From assembly GCF_900544955.1 (NCBI RefSeq), contig NZ_UQXD01000045.1:1-18608 (forward strand): a DNA stretch of 18,608 nucleotides. Direction: 5' to 3'. Under the pieces are notes generated by a model. The model saw only the letters and a list, made by a program, of their open reading frames with translations, had not been told where the DNA came from and did no database searches. This DNA comes from an uncultured Oscillibacter sp. (lineage in GTDB: Bacteria > Bacillota > Clostridia > Oscillospirales > Oscillospiraceae). This document shows, piece after piece, positions 6,819 to 12,949 of this stretch (positions within the stretch are counted from its first letter, which is position 1; every line of letters begins with the position of its first letter). The translations under genes and the position numbers were made by a program.

Positions 6819-7668
6819 CAACTTGTATTTGGATATCCGGCAGCAGCTGCGGCGCTCGGGCATTGAGAGCGCCACCCTGGAGGCCCGGGAGCTGGTGTGC
6901 TTCGGCACGGGCAAGAGCCGGGAGGAGCTGAGCCGGGACGGGGGGCTGTATGCCTCGCCGGAGCGGGAGGCCCGTGTCCGCGGCCTGGTGGAGCGTCACC
7001 TGGCGGGGGAGCCGGTGGCCTACCTCATCGGGGAGTGGGAATTTTACGGCCTGCCCCTGGACATCTCCCGGGACGTGCTGATTCCCCGACCGGACACGGA
7101 GGTGCTGGCGGAGCAGGCCATCGCCCACATCAAGACGCTGGGGGACTGCCGGGTGCTGGACCTGTGCGCCGGCAGCGGCTGCGTGGGCCTGGCCGTGGCG
7201 GCCCAGGCGCCCCAGGCCCGGGTGGTGCTGGGGGAGTGGTCCGACGCCGCCCTGAAAATCTGCCGCCAGAACATCCGCCGCAATGGCCTGACCGCCCGGG
7301 TGGTGCCCATGCAGACCGACGCCCGGGAGCGGCCGGACCGGGCGCTGGGGGAGTTTGCCTGCATCGTCAGCAATCCCCCCTACATTCCGGCGGCGGACAT
7401 CGGCGGCCTGGACGTCTCCGTGCGGGACTACGAGCCCCACCTAGCCCTGGACGGCGGCGAGGACGGCTTGGAGTTCTACCGTTCCATTTCCGAGAAATGG
7501 AAAACCGCCCTCCTTCCCGGCGGGCGGCTGTACTTTGAGGTGGGCGCCGGCCAGGCGGACAGTGTGCTGCGGATCATGCGCGCCCAGGGCTTCGGAGACA
7601 TCCAGGTGGTCAAGGACCTGCACGGAATTCCCCGGGTGGTCTTCGGGGCGCTGTGCGCGGAGGTCTGA
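6802..7668 (+). CDS. prmC: Peptide chain release factor N5-glutamine methyltransferase
   Basis: This 288-residue PrmC/HemK methylates the glutamine of the GGQ motif in release factors RF1/RF2 using S-adenosylmethionine. An N-terminal helical domain (about 1-85) precedes IPRPDTE (94-100), SAM-binding motif I DLCAGSGCVG (120-129) and the catalytic NPPY motif (191-194). The ATG at 6802 was chosen because the AITYNNLYLDIRQQL N-terminus fits the family and GGAG lies 6 bases upstream; the longer frame from 6739 lies wholly within the preceding gene. The usual partner prfA is not next to it in this window. The last 17 codons and 32 bases past the stop recur as a diverged copy at 7832-7915. Confidence 0.96.
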   Translation: MAITYNNLYLDIRQQLRRSGIESATLEARELVCFGTGKSREELSRDGGLYASPEREARVRGLVERHLAGEPVAYLIGEWEFYGLPLDISRDVLIPRPDTEVLAEQAIAHIKTLGDCRVLDLCAGSGCVGLAVAAQAPQARVVLGEWSDAALKICRQNIRRNGLTARVVPMQTDARERPDRALGEFACIVSNPPYIPAADIGGLDVSVRDYEPHLALDGGEDGLEFYRSISEKWKTALLPGGRLYFEVGAGQADSVLRIMRAQGFGDIQVVKDLHGIPRVVFGALCAEV

Positions 7669-7700
7669 GAGCGGAGCGCGGCGCTCTGACGCAGGTCCGG
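7617..7700 (+). repeat. Direct repeat copy A: prmC 3' end plus trailing hairpin
   Basis: These 84 bases match 7832-7915 at 77 positions, offset 215. They comprise the last prmC codons, the TGA and 32 bases beyond, including a small hairpin GAGCGC/GCGCTC (7674-7686). The single coding difference (GGA versus GGG) is synonymous. In copy B the hairpin has one C-to-T change that turns a G-C pair into a G-U pair, so pairing is kept. Confidence 0.92.
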
Positions 7701-7831
7701 GGCCCCGCAGCGCGGGGCGTGCCGCAGGCACGGCAAGGGTCCGTCACGCGGACCCTTGGAATGGGCGGGCTCGGCCCGGCCATTCGAGTTCTATGAAAAG
7801 GGTTCCCGACGGGCGCGGCCCGGTGGGAATT
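7701..7831. repeat. Hairpin-train element 2 (between repeat copies)
   Basis: This 131-base insert is built from consecutive hairpins: GCCCCGC/GCGGGGC (7702-7718); CGTGCC/GGCACG (7718-7732); CAAGGGTCCG/CGGACCCTTG (7734-7758); GAATGG..CGGG/CCCG..CCATTC (7759-7785); and TTCCC..CGGGC/GCCCG..GGGAA (7803-7829). Linkers GGCGTG (7716), ACCCTTGG (7752), AGTT (7787) and AAAAGGGTTCCCG (7796) match element 1 in order and near-identical spacing, although the hairpin stems differ in sequence. No plausible gene is present. With the repeats, it fills the prmC-recA gap (7669-7988). Confidence 0.75.
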
Positions 7832-7915
7832 CCTGCACGGGATTCCCCGGGTGGTCTTCGGGGCGCTGTGCGCGGAGGTCTGAGGGCGGAGCGCGGTGCT
7901 CCATTGCAGGTCCGG
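7832..7915 (+). repeat. Direct repeat copy B of prmC 3' end
   Basis: This is the second, non-functional copy of 7617-7700. It encodes the prmC tail LHGIPRVVFGALCAEV and stop, without the rest of the gene. It is followed directly by the recA leader (7916-7988), in which TTGATA at 7919 may be a -35 element, although no good -10 stands at the right distance. Confidence 0.9.
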
Positions 7916-7988
7916 ACCTTGATAGGAACAACAGAAATCCCATTCAAGATTGAGTATTGAGATAGAGAACATGTAGGAGGAGAGACTT

Positions 7989-9095
7989 ATGGCAAAGGAT
8001 AAGGGACCGCTGCCCACGGCGGCACCGGCGGACGACAAGAAGCAGGCCATCACCACCGCCATGGCCCAGATTGAAAAGATGTACGGCAAGGGCTCCATCA
8101 TGCGCTTCGGAGACCGGAGCAGCTTGGACGTGGACTACATTCCCACCGGTTCTCTGGCCCTGGACGTGGCCCTGGGCATCGGCGGACTGCCCCGGGGCCG
8201 TGTTATCGAAATCTACGGCCCTGAGTCCTCCGGTAAGACCACCCTGGCGCTCCATGTGGTGGCGGAGGCCCAGAAGAAGGGCGGCGAGGTGGCCTTCGTG
8301 GACGCCGAGCACGCCCTGGACCCCACCTACGCCCGGGCGCTGGGCGTCAAGGTGGAGGACATGCTTATCTCCCAGCCGGACACCGGCGAGCAGGCACTGG
8401 AGATCACCGAGGCCCTGGTCCGCTCCGGCGCCATCGACGTCATCGTGGTGGACAGCGTGGCGGCCCTGGTGCCCCGGGCGGAGATTGAGGGCGAGATGGG
8501 CGACAGCTACGTGGGCCTCCAGGCCCGGCTGATGAGCCAGGCCCTGCGCAAGCTCACCGGCGCCATCGGCAAGACCAACACCATTGTCATTTTCATCAAC
8601 CAGCTGCGGGAGAAGGTGGGCGTGATGTACGGCAACCCGGAGGTCACCACCGGCGGCCGGGCGCTGAAGTTCTATTCCTCCGTCCGCATCGACGTGCGCC
8701 GTATCGAAGCCCTGAAAAACGGCAGCGAGATCATCGGCAGCCGCACCCGGGCCAAGGTGGTGAAAAACAAGGTGGCGCCCCCCTTCCGGGAGGCGGAGTT
8801 CGACATCATGTACGGCCAGGGCATCGCCCGGGAGGGCGAGCTGGTGGACCTGGGCGTGCGGCTGGACCTGGTGCAGAAGGCCGGCTCCTGGTTCTCCATG
8901 GGGGAGACCCGCATCGGTCAGGGCCGGGACGCCGCCAAGAAGTACCTACAGGACAATCCGGAGGTCTCCGCCCAGCTGGAGGCGGATATACGCAAAAACT
9001 TCGACAAGCTGATGAGCAATCAGTCCCGCATCGCCGCCAAGGCGGCGGGCCGGGCGGTGGACGTGAGCGCCGACGACTTCAAGGATGAGGATTGA
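7989..9095 (+). CDS. recA: RecA recombinase
   Basis: This 368-residue RecA is an ATP-dependent strand-exchange protein and co-protease for LexA. It shows the Walker A motif GPESSGKT (77-84), the catalytic glutamate in DAEHALD (about 107), Walker B VIVVDSVAAL (151-160), the NQLREKVGVMYGNPEVTTGG L2 region (about 205-223) and a short acidic C-terminal tail (DVSADDFKDED). The start ATG follows a strong AGGAGGAGAG site. The upstream DNA holds hairpin-train element 2 and the prmC tail copy. Only a half-site resembling a Gram-positive LexA box (GAACATGT at 7968) is visible, so SOS control cannot be shown. Its stop overlaps recX by 11 bases. Confidence 0.99.
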   Translation: MAKDKGPLPTAAPADDKKQAITTAMAQIEKMYGKGSIMRFGDRSSLDVDYIPTGSLALDVALGIGGLPRGRVIEIYGPESSGKTTLALHVVAEAQKKGGEVAFVDAEHALDPTYARALGVKVEDMLISQPDTGEQALEITEALVRSGAIDVIVVDSVAALVPRAEIEGEMGDSYVGLQARLMSQALRKLTGAIGKTNTIVIFINQLREKVGVMYGNPEVTTGGRALKFYSSVRIDVRRIEALKNGSEIIGSRTRAKVVKNKVAPPFREAEFDIMYGQGIAREGELVDLGVRLDLVQKAGSWFSMGETRIGQGRDAAKKYLQDNPEVSAQLEADIRKNFDKLMSNQSRIAAKAAGRAVDVSADDFKDED

Positions 9096-9705
9096 GCGGA
9101 TCGAGGCGTCCAGGCATAAGCGGGGGCGGGTGCTGGTGTTTCTCGAGGACGGCGCCTGCCTGAAGATCACGGAACAGGAGCTGCTGGACTTCGGCCTCCG
9201 GGCCGGGGACCGGCTGGATGAGGGGACCCTGGAGCGGCTGAAGGCGGCCGCTGGGATCTCCAATGTGAAGGCGGCGGCGGCGGACCTGGTGGGCAAGCGG
9301 GCCATGAGCCGGGCCGCCCTGGAGAAGAAGCTGCGGGAGAAGGGGGCCGGCGAGGCCGAGGCCCGGTACGCCGCCGAGTGGATGGAGGCCATCGGCGCCA
9401 TCGACGACGCGGAGTACGCCGCACTGCTGGCCCAGCACTGCGCCCGCCAGGGCTACGGCCCCCAGCGGGTCCGGGAAAAGCTGCGGGAGAAAGGGGTCCC
9501 CCGGGAGCTATGGGACGGCGCCCTGGACACCCTGCCGGACCCGGCAGCGGCCATCGGCGCCTTTCTGGAGGGGAAGCTCCGGGGGCGCCTGCCCGACCAG
9601 CGGGAGAAGAAACGCCTGGCCGACGCCCTGCTCCGCCGGGGGTTTGCCTGGCCCGACGTGAAGGCGGGGCTGAACCGCCTGGGGGCGGAGGTGGAGGAGG
9701 AGTGA
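9085..9705 (+). CDS. recX: RecX regulatory protein
   Basis: This 206-residue RecX binds and modulates RecA filaments. After an N-terminal beta-rich part (about 1-45), three-helix repeats follow: KRAMSRAALEKKLREKG (about 72-88), then GAIDDAEYAALLAQHCARQGYGPQRVREKLREKGVP and a degenerate third repeat ending in LLRRGFAWPDVKAGL, the usual RecX pattern. The ATG at 9085 overlaps the recA 3' end, indicating translational coupling. It is convergent with the small gene at 9716-9964; only 10 bases separate the two stop codons, and a 5-bp hairpin (9704-9716) spans them. Confidence 0.95.
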   Translation: MRIERIEASRHKRGRVLVFLEDGACLKITEQELLDFGLRAGDRLDEGTLERLKAAAGISNVKAAAADLVGKRAMSRAALEKKLREKGAGEAEARYAAEWMEAIGAIDDAEYAALLAQHCARQGYGPQRVREKLREKGVPRELWDGALDTLPDPAAAIGAFLEGKLRGRLPDQREKKRLADALLRRGFAWPDVKAGLNRLGAEVEEE

Positions 9706-9715
9706 GCGAAGCGCT

Positions 9716-9964
9716 CTAAAAATCCTCCGCTAATTGCAGCATGAGCTGGGCACCGAACCGCGTGCCGGCGGAAAAGGCGGTATTGCGCTGTTCCATAGCC
9801 ATGGCCCGGAGCTCCCGGGAGAGAACCTCCGCCTCCCGGGGCGGAAGTGCCTGGAGATGGGAGAGGACCCGGGTCTCCGCCGCCGTCAGCGGCGGTTCCA
9901 GAGGGGACTTTCCCCGCAGGCCCAAAGGTTCGTCGTAATAGATGGCTTCCAGGATATTGTACAT
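9716..9964 (-). CDS. Small DUF6809-like protein of unknown function
   Basis: This is an 82-residue predicted cytoplasmic protein. It begins MYNILEAIYYDEPLG, has a helical middle (ETRVLSHLQALPPREAEVLSRELRAMAMEQR) and ends in GTRFGAQLMLQLAEDF. The ILEAxYY start and the FxxGxxLMxQL tail are the pattern of small clostridial DUF6809-type proteins, often found near HTH regulators; function unknown. The ATG at 9964 was preferred because GGGGGA lies 6 bases before it; an ATG five codons upstream has no such site. It is transcribed divergently from the two HTH genes from a promoter overlapping the same 36-bp inverted repeat, so its repression by those HTH proteins is a natural inference. Confidence 0.8.
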   Translation of the reverse strand: MYNILEAIYYDEPLGLRGKSPLEPPLTAAETRVLSHLQALPPREAEVLSRELRAMAMEQRNTAFSAGTRFGAQLMLQLAEDF

Positions 9965-9978
9965 TTGAAATCCCCCCA

Positions 9979-10008
9979 TTGAATATGTCCCTTTAAGTAG
10001 AGTATAAT
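9979..10008 (+). promoter_or_regulatory. Promoter of the tandem HTH genes (overlaps operator)
   Basis: A -35 TTGAAT (9979-9984), an 18-base spacer and a perfect -10 TATAAT (10003-10008) read to the right. The -10 lies in the centre of the 36-bp inverted repeat. The predicted start near 10015 is about 24 bases before the first HTH ATG at 10039, which has AGAGG at 10029-10033. Confidence 0.8.
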
Positions 10009-10022
10009 CTACTTAAAGGGAC
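9987..10022. promoter_or_regulatory. 36-bp perfect inverted repeat: putative operator
   Basis: The arms GTCCCTTTAAGTAGA (9987-10001) and TCTACTTAAAGGGAC (10008-10022) are exact reverse complements, separated by six bases. The site covers the -10 regions of both divergent promoters and the spacer of each. It is not followed by a T-run, so it is an operator rather than a terminator. The adjacent HTH proteins are the obvious candidate ligands. Confidence 0.85.
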
Positions 10023-10029
10023 AAGTCAA
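10001..10029 (-). promoter_or_regulatory. Divergent promoter of the DUF6809-like gene
   Basis: On the minus strand, a -35 TTGACT (10029-10024), a 17-base spacer and a -10 TATACT (10006-10001) form a good promoter. Its -10 overlaps the rightward -10 region, so the two polymerases cannot bind simultaneously. The predicted start is near 9994, about 30 bases before the ATG at 9964. Confidence 0.8.
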
Positions 10030-10038
10030 GAGGTATTT

Positions 10039-10281
10039 ATGCAGACGAATATTTTGTTAAACGAAAGAGTTTATTATTTGAGAAAGCGGGCCGGACTGAG
10101 CCAACAGCAGCTGGGTGAGATTTTGGGACTGACCCATAAATCCATCAGTATGCTGGAAAGCGGAGGCCGCAGCACCACCATTGAAAAACTGGTGATCCTG
10201 GCGGAGTATTTTCAAGTCTCCACCGACTATCTCCTAGGCATCACCGACGACCCCGCCTGGCGGGGAAAACCATTGGGGTGA
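10039..10281 (+). CDS. HTH (Cro/CI, Xre) transcriptional regulator, copy 1
   Basis: This 80-residue protein is essentially one Xre-type helix-turn-helix: RKRAGLSQQQLGEILGLTHKSISMLESG (about 15-42), then the TIEKLVILAEYFQVSTDYLLGITDDP tail typical of single-domain phage-type repressors. It lies directly downstream of the 36-bp inverted repeat and its promoter, so autoregulation is likely. It is a tandem paralogue of the gene at 10342-10584 (constant 303-base offset). The 42 bases from 10198 to 10239 are identical to 10501-10542, while the first half is diverged, suggesting gene conversion or domain-specific selection. Confidence 0.92.
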   Translation: MQTNILLNERVYYLRKRAGLSQQQLGEILGLTHKSISMLESGGRSTTIEKLVILAEYFQVSTDYLLGITDDPAWRGKPLG

Positions 10282-10297
10282 ATCGGAGGACGTCATT

Positions 10298-10345
10298 TTG
10301 CGTGATTATGCCGCATTTGGTGCACTGTCGAGAGAGCGTAGATGA
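10298..10345 (+). pseudogene. Vestigial copy of the rimO start, coupled to HTH copy 2
   Basis: GGAGG at 10285-10289 and a TTG at 10298 exactly match the ribosome site and TTG start of rimO (10588-10592, 10601) at the 303-base tandem-duplication offset. Similarity continues to about 10317. The frame then runs 15 codons to a TGA at 10343-10345 that overlaps the HTH copy 2 ATG as ATGA. A duplicated, broken rimO start may therefore act as a short translated leader for the second HTH gene. Confidence 0.5.
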
Positions 10346-10584
10346 AGATGGAACTTTTATTTAAGGAACGGCTTTGCCAGCTCCGAAAGGCGCGGGGGCT
10401 GAGCCAAAAACAGCTGGGCGAGGTGCTGGGCCTTACCAACCACGCCGTCAGCATGATGGAGGCGGGAGAGCGGGGGACCACCATGGAAAAGCTGGCCGTC
10501 CTGGCGGAGTATTTTCAAGTCTCCACCGACTATCTCCTAGGCGTTACCGACGACCCCGCCTGGCGGGGAGAACCATTTGAATAG
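10342..10584 (+). CDS. HTH (Cro/CI, Xre) transcriptional regulator, copy 2
   Basis: This 80-residue paralogue of the preceding gene has its HTH at RKARGLSQKQLGEVLGLTNHAVSMMEAG (about 15-42) and the same EYFQVSTDYLLG tail followed by a TDDPAWRG end. Recognition-helix residues differ (LTNHAVSMMEAG versus LTHKSISMLESG), so DNA specificity may have shifted. It has only a weak ribosome site (GAGAGAG); the ATGA overlap with the vestigial rimO leader offers re-initiation instead. An ATG two codons downstream (10348) is an alternative start. The rimO ribosome site follows immediately, so the operon appears to continue into rimO. Confidence 0.9.
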   Translation: MKMELLFKERLCQLRKARGLSQKQLGEVLGLTNHAVSMMEAGERGTTMEKLAVLAEYFQVSTDYLLGVTDDPAWRGEPFE

Positions 10585-10600
10585 ACCGGAGGACATCACT

Positions 10601-11929
10601 TTGAGTTATCATGTTGCATTCATCTCCCTGGGCTGCGCGAAAAACCAGGTCAACTGCGAGCAGATGATGGCCGCCGTCCAGGCCGCGGGTCACACCCTCC
10701 AGCCCGCCCCCCAGGGGGCCGACGTGGTGGTGGTGAACACCTGCGGCTTTCTCCAGTCCGCCTGTGAGGAGGCCATTGACCACATTCTGGAGATGGCGGC
10801 CCTGAAGCAGGCCGGGCAGGTGAAAAAAATCCTGGTCACGGGCTGCATGGCCCAGCGGTATCAGGAGGACGTGCTGCGGGAGCTGCCGGAGGTGGACGGC
10901 GTGCTGGGCACCGGCAGCTACGAGGAGATCGCCGCCGCCGTGGCGGAGGTGATGGACCGTGGCGGGCGGCCTTGCCGCATGGGCAATATCCACACCGCCA
11001 ACCAGGGCGGGGAGCGCATTCTCTCCACGCCGCCCTGGTACGCCTACCTGCGCATTGCGGAGGGCTGCGACAACCACTGCGCCTACTGCGTCATCCCCTC
11101 CCTCCGGGGAAAGTACCGCTCCCGCCCTATGGGAGAGCTGCTGGACGAGGCGGCGGAGCTGGCCTCTGCCGGGGTGCGGGAGCTGCTGGTCATCGCTCAG
11201 GACATCACCCGCTACGGCACGGACCTCAACGGGGAGCATCAGCTGGCCCAACTGCTGCGGCAGCTGTGCAAGCTGGATTTCCACTGGATTCGGCTCCACT
11301 ACCTCTATCCCGATGAGATCACCGGGGAGCTGATCGACACCATCGCCCAGGAGCCCAAAATCCTGCCCTATTTGGACATCCCCATCCAGCACTGCAACGA
11401 CACGATTTTGAAGGCCATGAACCGTCGGGACACCAAGGCGGAGCTGGAGGCGCTGTTTGCCGATCTCCGGGCCCGGATTCCCGGCCTGGTGCTGCGCACC
11501 AGCATCATCACCGGCCTGCCCTATGAGGACGAGGCCGCCTTTGAAGAGCTGTGCGCGTTCCTGCGCCGGGAGCGCATTGAGCGGGCGGGGGTGTTCCCCT
11601 TCTCCCCGGAGGAGGGCACCCGGGCCGCCCAGATGGATCACGTGGACGGGGAGGAGGCCCGCCGCCGGGCGGAGCTGCTGGTGGACGTGCAGTCGGACGT
11701 CATCGACGCCTACAACGAATCCCTCCTGGGCACGGAGCGGGAGGTGCTGTGCGAGGGCTTCGACCCCCAGGCCCAGATGTACTTCGGCCGGAGCTACGCC
11801 GAGTCGCCGGAGATCGACGGGCGCATCTACTTCACCGCCGGCGGCGAGGTGGCCCCGGGGACCTTTGTCCCCGTCCGGCTCACAGGCACCATGGACGGGG
11901 AGCTGACCGGGGAGCTGGCGGCGCTATGA
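10601..11929 (+). CDS. rimO: Ribosomal protein uS12 methylthiotransferase RimO
   Basis: This 442-residue radical-SAM methylthiotransferase modifies the conserved aspartate of ribosomal protein S12. The N-terminal UPF0004 domain carries auxiliary-cluster cysteines at 12 (SLGCAKN), 48 (VVNTCGF) and 82 (TGCMAQ). The radical-SAM CxxxCxxC is at 156, 160 and 163 (EGCDNHCAYCVIPSLRG), and a C-terminal TRAM-like domain follows. NTCGF, PSLRGKYRSRP and IAQDITRYG favour RimO over the tRNA enzyme MiaB. The start is the TTG at 10601, eight bases after GGAGG; an upstream TTG (10577) would precede that site. The stop overlaps the next ATG as ATGA. The first ~20 bases are duplicated before HTH copy 2. Confidence 0.95.
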   Translation: MSYHVAFISLGCAKNQVNCEQMMAAVQAAGHTLQPAPQGADVVVVNTCGFLQSACEEAIDHILEMAALKQAGQVKKILVTGCMAQRYQEDVLRELPEVDGVLGTGSYEEIAAAVAEVMDRGGRPCRMGNIHTANQGGERILSTPPWYAYLRIAEGCDNHCAYCVIPSLRGKYRSRPMGELLDEAAELASAGVRELLVIAQDITRYGTDLNGEHQLAQLLRQLCKLDFHWIRLHYLYPDEITGELIDTIAQEPKILPYLDIPIQHCNDTILKAMNRRDTKAELEALFADLRARIPGLVLRTSIITGLPYEDEAAFEELCAFLRRERIERAGVFPFSPEEGTRAAQMDHVDGEEARRRAELLVDVQSDVIDAYNESLLGTEREVLCEGFDPQAQMYFGRSYAESPEIDGRIYFTAGGEVAPGTFVPVRLTGTMDGELTGELAAL

Positions 11930-12204
11930 AGTCGCCGCTGGAGGAAATCCCCGGGGTGGGACCCCGGATCGCCGGGGTGATGGAGGCCCTGGGTATCCGC
12001 AAGGTGTCCGACCTGCGGGGCCGGGATCCGGAGGAGCTGTACCGGCTGGAGTGCATCCACAAGGGCTTTCAGGAGGACCGCTGCGCCCTGTACGTCTGGC
12101 GGGCGGCGGTGTATTACGCCGAGCACGAGGAGCGCCAGGCGGAGAAATTGAACTGGTGGTACTGGAAGGACAAGCCCTATCCGCCCCAGAAAGAGGAGCG
12201 TTAA
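11926..12204 (+). CDS. Cdd1-family helix-hairpin-helix protein
   Basis: This 92-residue protein matches the 'pathogenicity locus'/Cdd1 family. A helix-hairpin-helix LEEIPGVGPRIAGVMEALGIRKVSDLRG (about 5-32) is followed by DPEELYRLECIHKGFQEDRCALYVWRAAVYYAEH and a basic, aromatic end (LNWWYWKDKPYPP). The HhH suggests non-specific DNA binding; the biological role is unknown. The start overlaps the rimO stop (ATGA), so it is translationally coupled. pgsA begins 3 bases after its stop, placing it firmly in the rimO-pgsA operon. Confidence 0.88.
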   Translation: MKSPLEEIPGVGPRIAGVMEALGIRKVSDLRGRDPEELYRLECIHKGFQEDRCALYVWRAAVYYAEHEERQAEKLNWWYWKDKPYPPQKEER

Positions 12205-12207
12205 ACC

Positions 12208-12729
12208 GTGAATTTGCCAAATAAACTGACTCTTTTGCGCATTATATTGATTCCTGTGTTCATGGGCGTGCTGTACTGGGGCTTTCCCGGGGCGGGGTAT
12301 GTGGCCCTGGTCATCTTCATCGCGGCCAGCCTGACGGACCTGCTGGACGGGAAGATCGCCCGGAAGTACAACCTGGTGACGGACTTCGGCAAATTTGCCG
12401 ACCCCCTGGCGGACAAGATGCTGGTGACGGCGGCCATGCTGTGGTTTGTGGAGATCGGGCAGATGCCCGCCTGGGCGCTGCTGATCGTCATCTGCCGGGA
12501 GTTTGCCGTCAGCGGGCTGCGGATGATCGCGTCGGACAAGGGCCGGGTCATCGCCGCGGGCTGGTCCGGCAAGGTGAAGACCGCCGCCACCATGGTGTGT
12601 GTGGTGGTGATGTTCCTGCCCATTCCGCCGGTTTTGAACACGGTCTGCGTCTGGTTCATCACTCTGACCACCCTCTACTCCGGCGTGGAGTATTTTCTCA
12701 AGAACAAGGACGTCATCCAGTCCGCATAA
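12208..12729 (+). CDS. pgsA: CDP-diacylglycerol-glycerol-3-phosphate 3-phosphatidyltransferase
   Basis: This 173-residue membrane enzyme makes phosphatidylglycerophosphate from CDP-diacylglycerol and glycerol-3-phosphate, the committed step to phosphatidylglycerol and cardiolipin. The CDP-alcohol phosphotransferase signature DG-x2-AR-x8-G-x3-D-x3-D is complete, with Asp47, Gly48, Ala51, Arg52, Gly61, Asp65 and Asp69, and an additional Asp44. Hydrophobic segments flank it (about 8-25, 30-42, 72-96, 118-140, 142-160). It starts at a GTG with AGAGGAG upstream. A hairpin terminator follows at 12734-12758, closing the operon. Confidence 0.96.
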   Translation: MNLPNKLTLLRIILIPVFMGVLYWGFPGAGYVALVIFIAASLTDLLDGKIARKYNLVTDFGKFADPLADKMLVTAAMLWFVEIGQMPAWALLIVICREFAVSGLRMIASDKGRVIAAGWSGKVKTAATMVCVVVMFLPIPPVLNTVCVWFITLTTLYSGVEYFLKNKDVIQSA

Positions 12730-12733
12730 AGAG

Positions 12734-12760
12734 AGCGCCGGGGCATCGCCCCGGCGCTTT
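12734..12760 (+). terminator. Intrinsic terminator after pgsA
   Basis: An 11-bp perfect stem, AGCGCCGGGGC (12734-12744) with GCCCCGGCGCT (12748-12758), has a three-base loop and a short T-run (TTTGT). It starts five bases after the pgsA stop. The T-run is weak but the stem is very stable. Between here and 12904 I see no gene, only GC-rich sequence with a CCCGCCGGCGGG palindrome. Confidence 0.7.
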
Positions 12761-12896
12761 GTCCGTGCCGCCTGCCCGCCGGCGGGAGGGGGGAAGCCGC
12801 CTCGTTTCCGGCAGGCGTCCGCTCCCCGGAGGCGGCGTCCCGACGGGGAGAGGCCGTCCCGGATGCGGCGCGGAGACACGCCGCCGGGTGAATGGG

Positions 12897-12944
12897 CAAA
12901 AACGGCAAACAAGGCCGGAGGCTTTGCCTCCGGCCTTGTTTGCC
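12897..12944 (-). terminator. Intrinsic terminator of the minus-strand HTH operon
   Basis: A perfect 19-bp inverted repeat (12904-12922 and 12926-12944) has a three-base loop. Read on the minus strand it is followed by GTTTTTGCCC (12903-12894), a good T-run. It begins 6 bases after the stop of the small membrane protein gene. Read on the plus strand there is no T-run. Confidence 0.88.
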
Positions 12945-12949
12945 CGCCG

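Noticed and set aside
7535..7960. Forward and reverse frames (141 and 163 residues) across the prmC-recA gap
   Set aside because: They are Pro/Arg-rich readings of the duplicated prmC tail and hairpins, with no start signal.
7960..7980. LexA/SOS box upstream of recA
   Set aside because: Only GAACATGT at 7968 resembles a half-site; no matching GTTC half at the expected spacing, so SOS control is not supported by sequence alone.
9704..9716. GAGCG/CGCTC hairpin between recX and the minus-strand gene as a terminator
   Set aside because: Only five base pairs and no T-run on either strand, so support is too weak.
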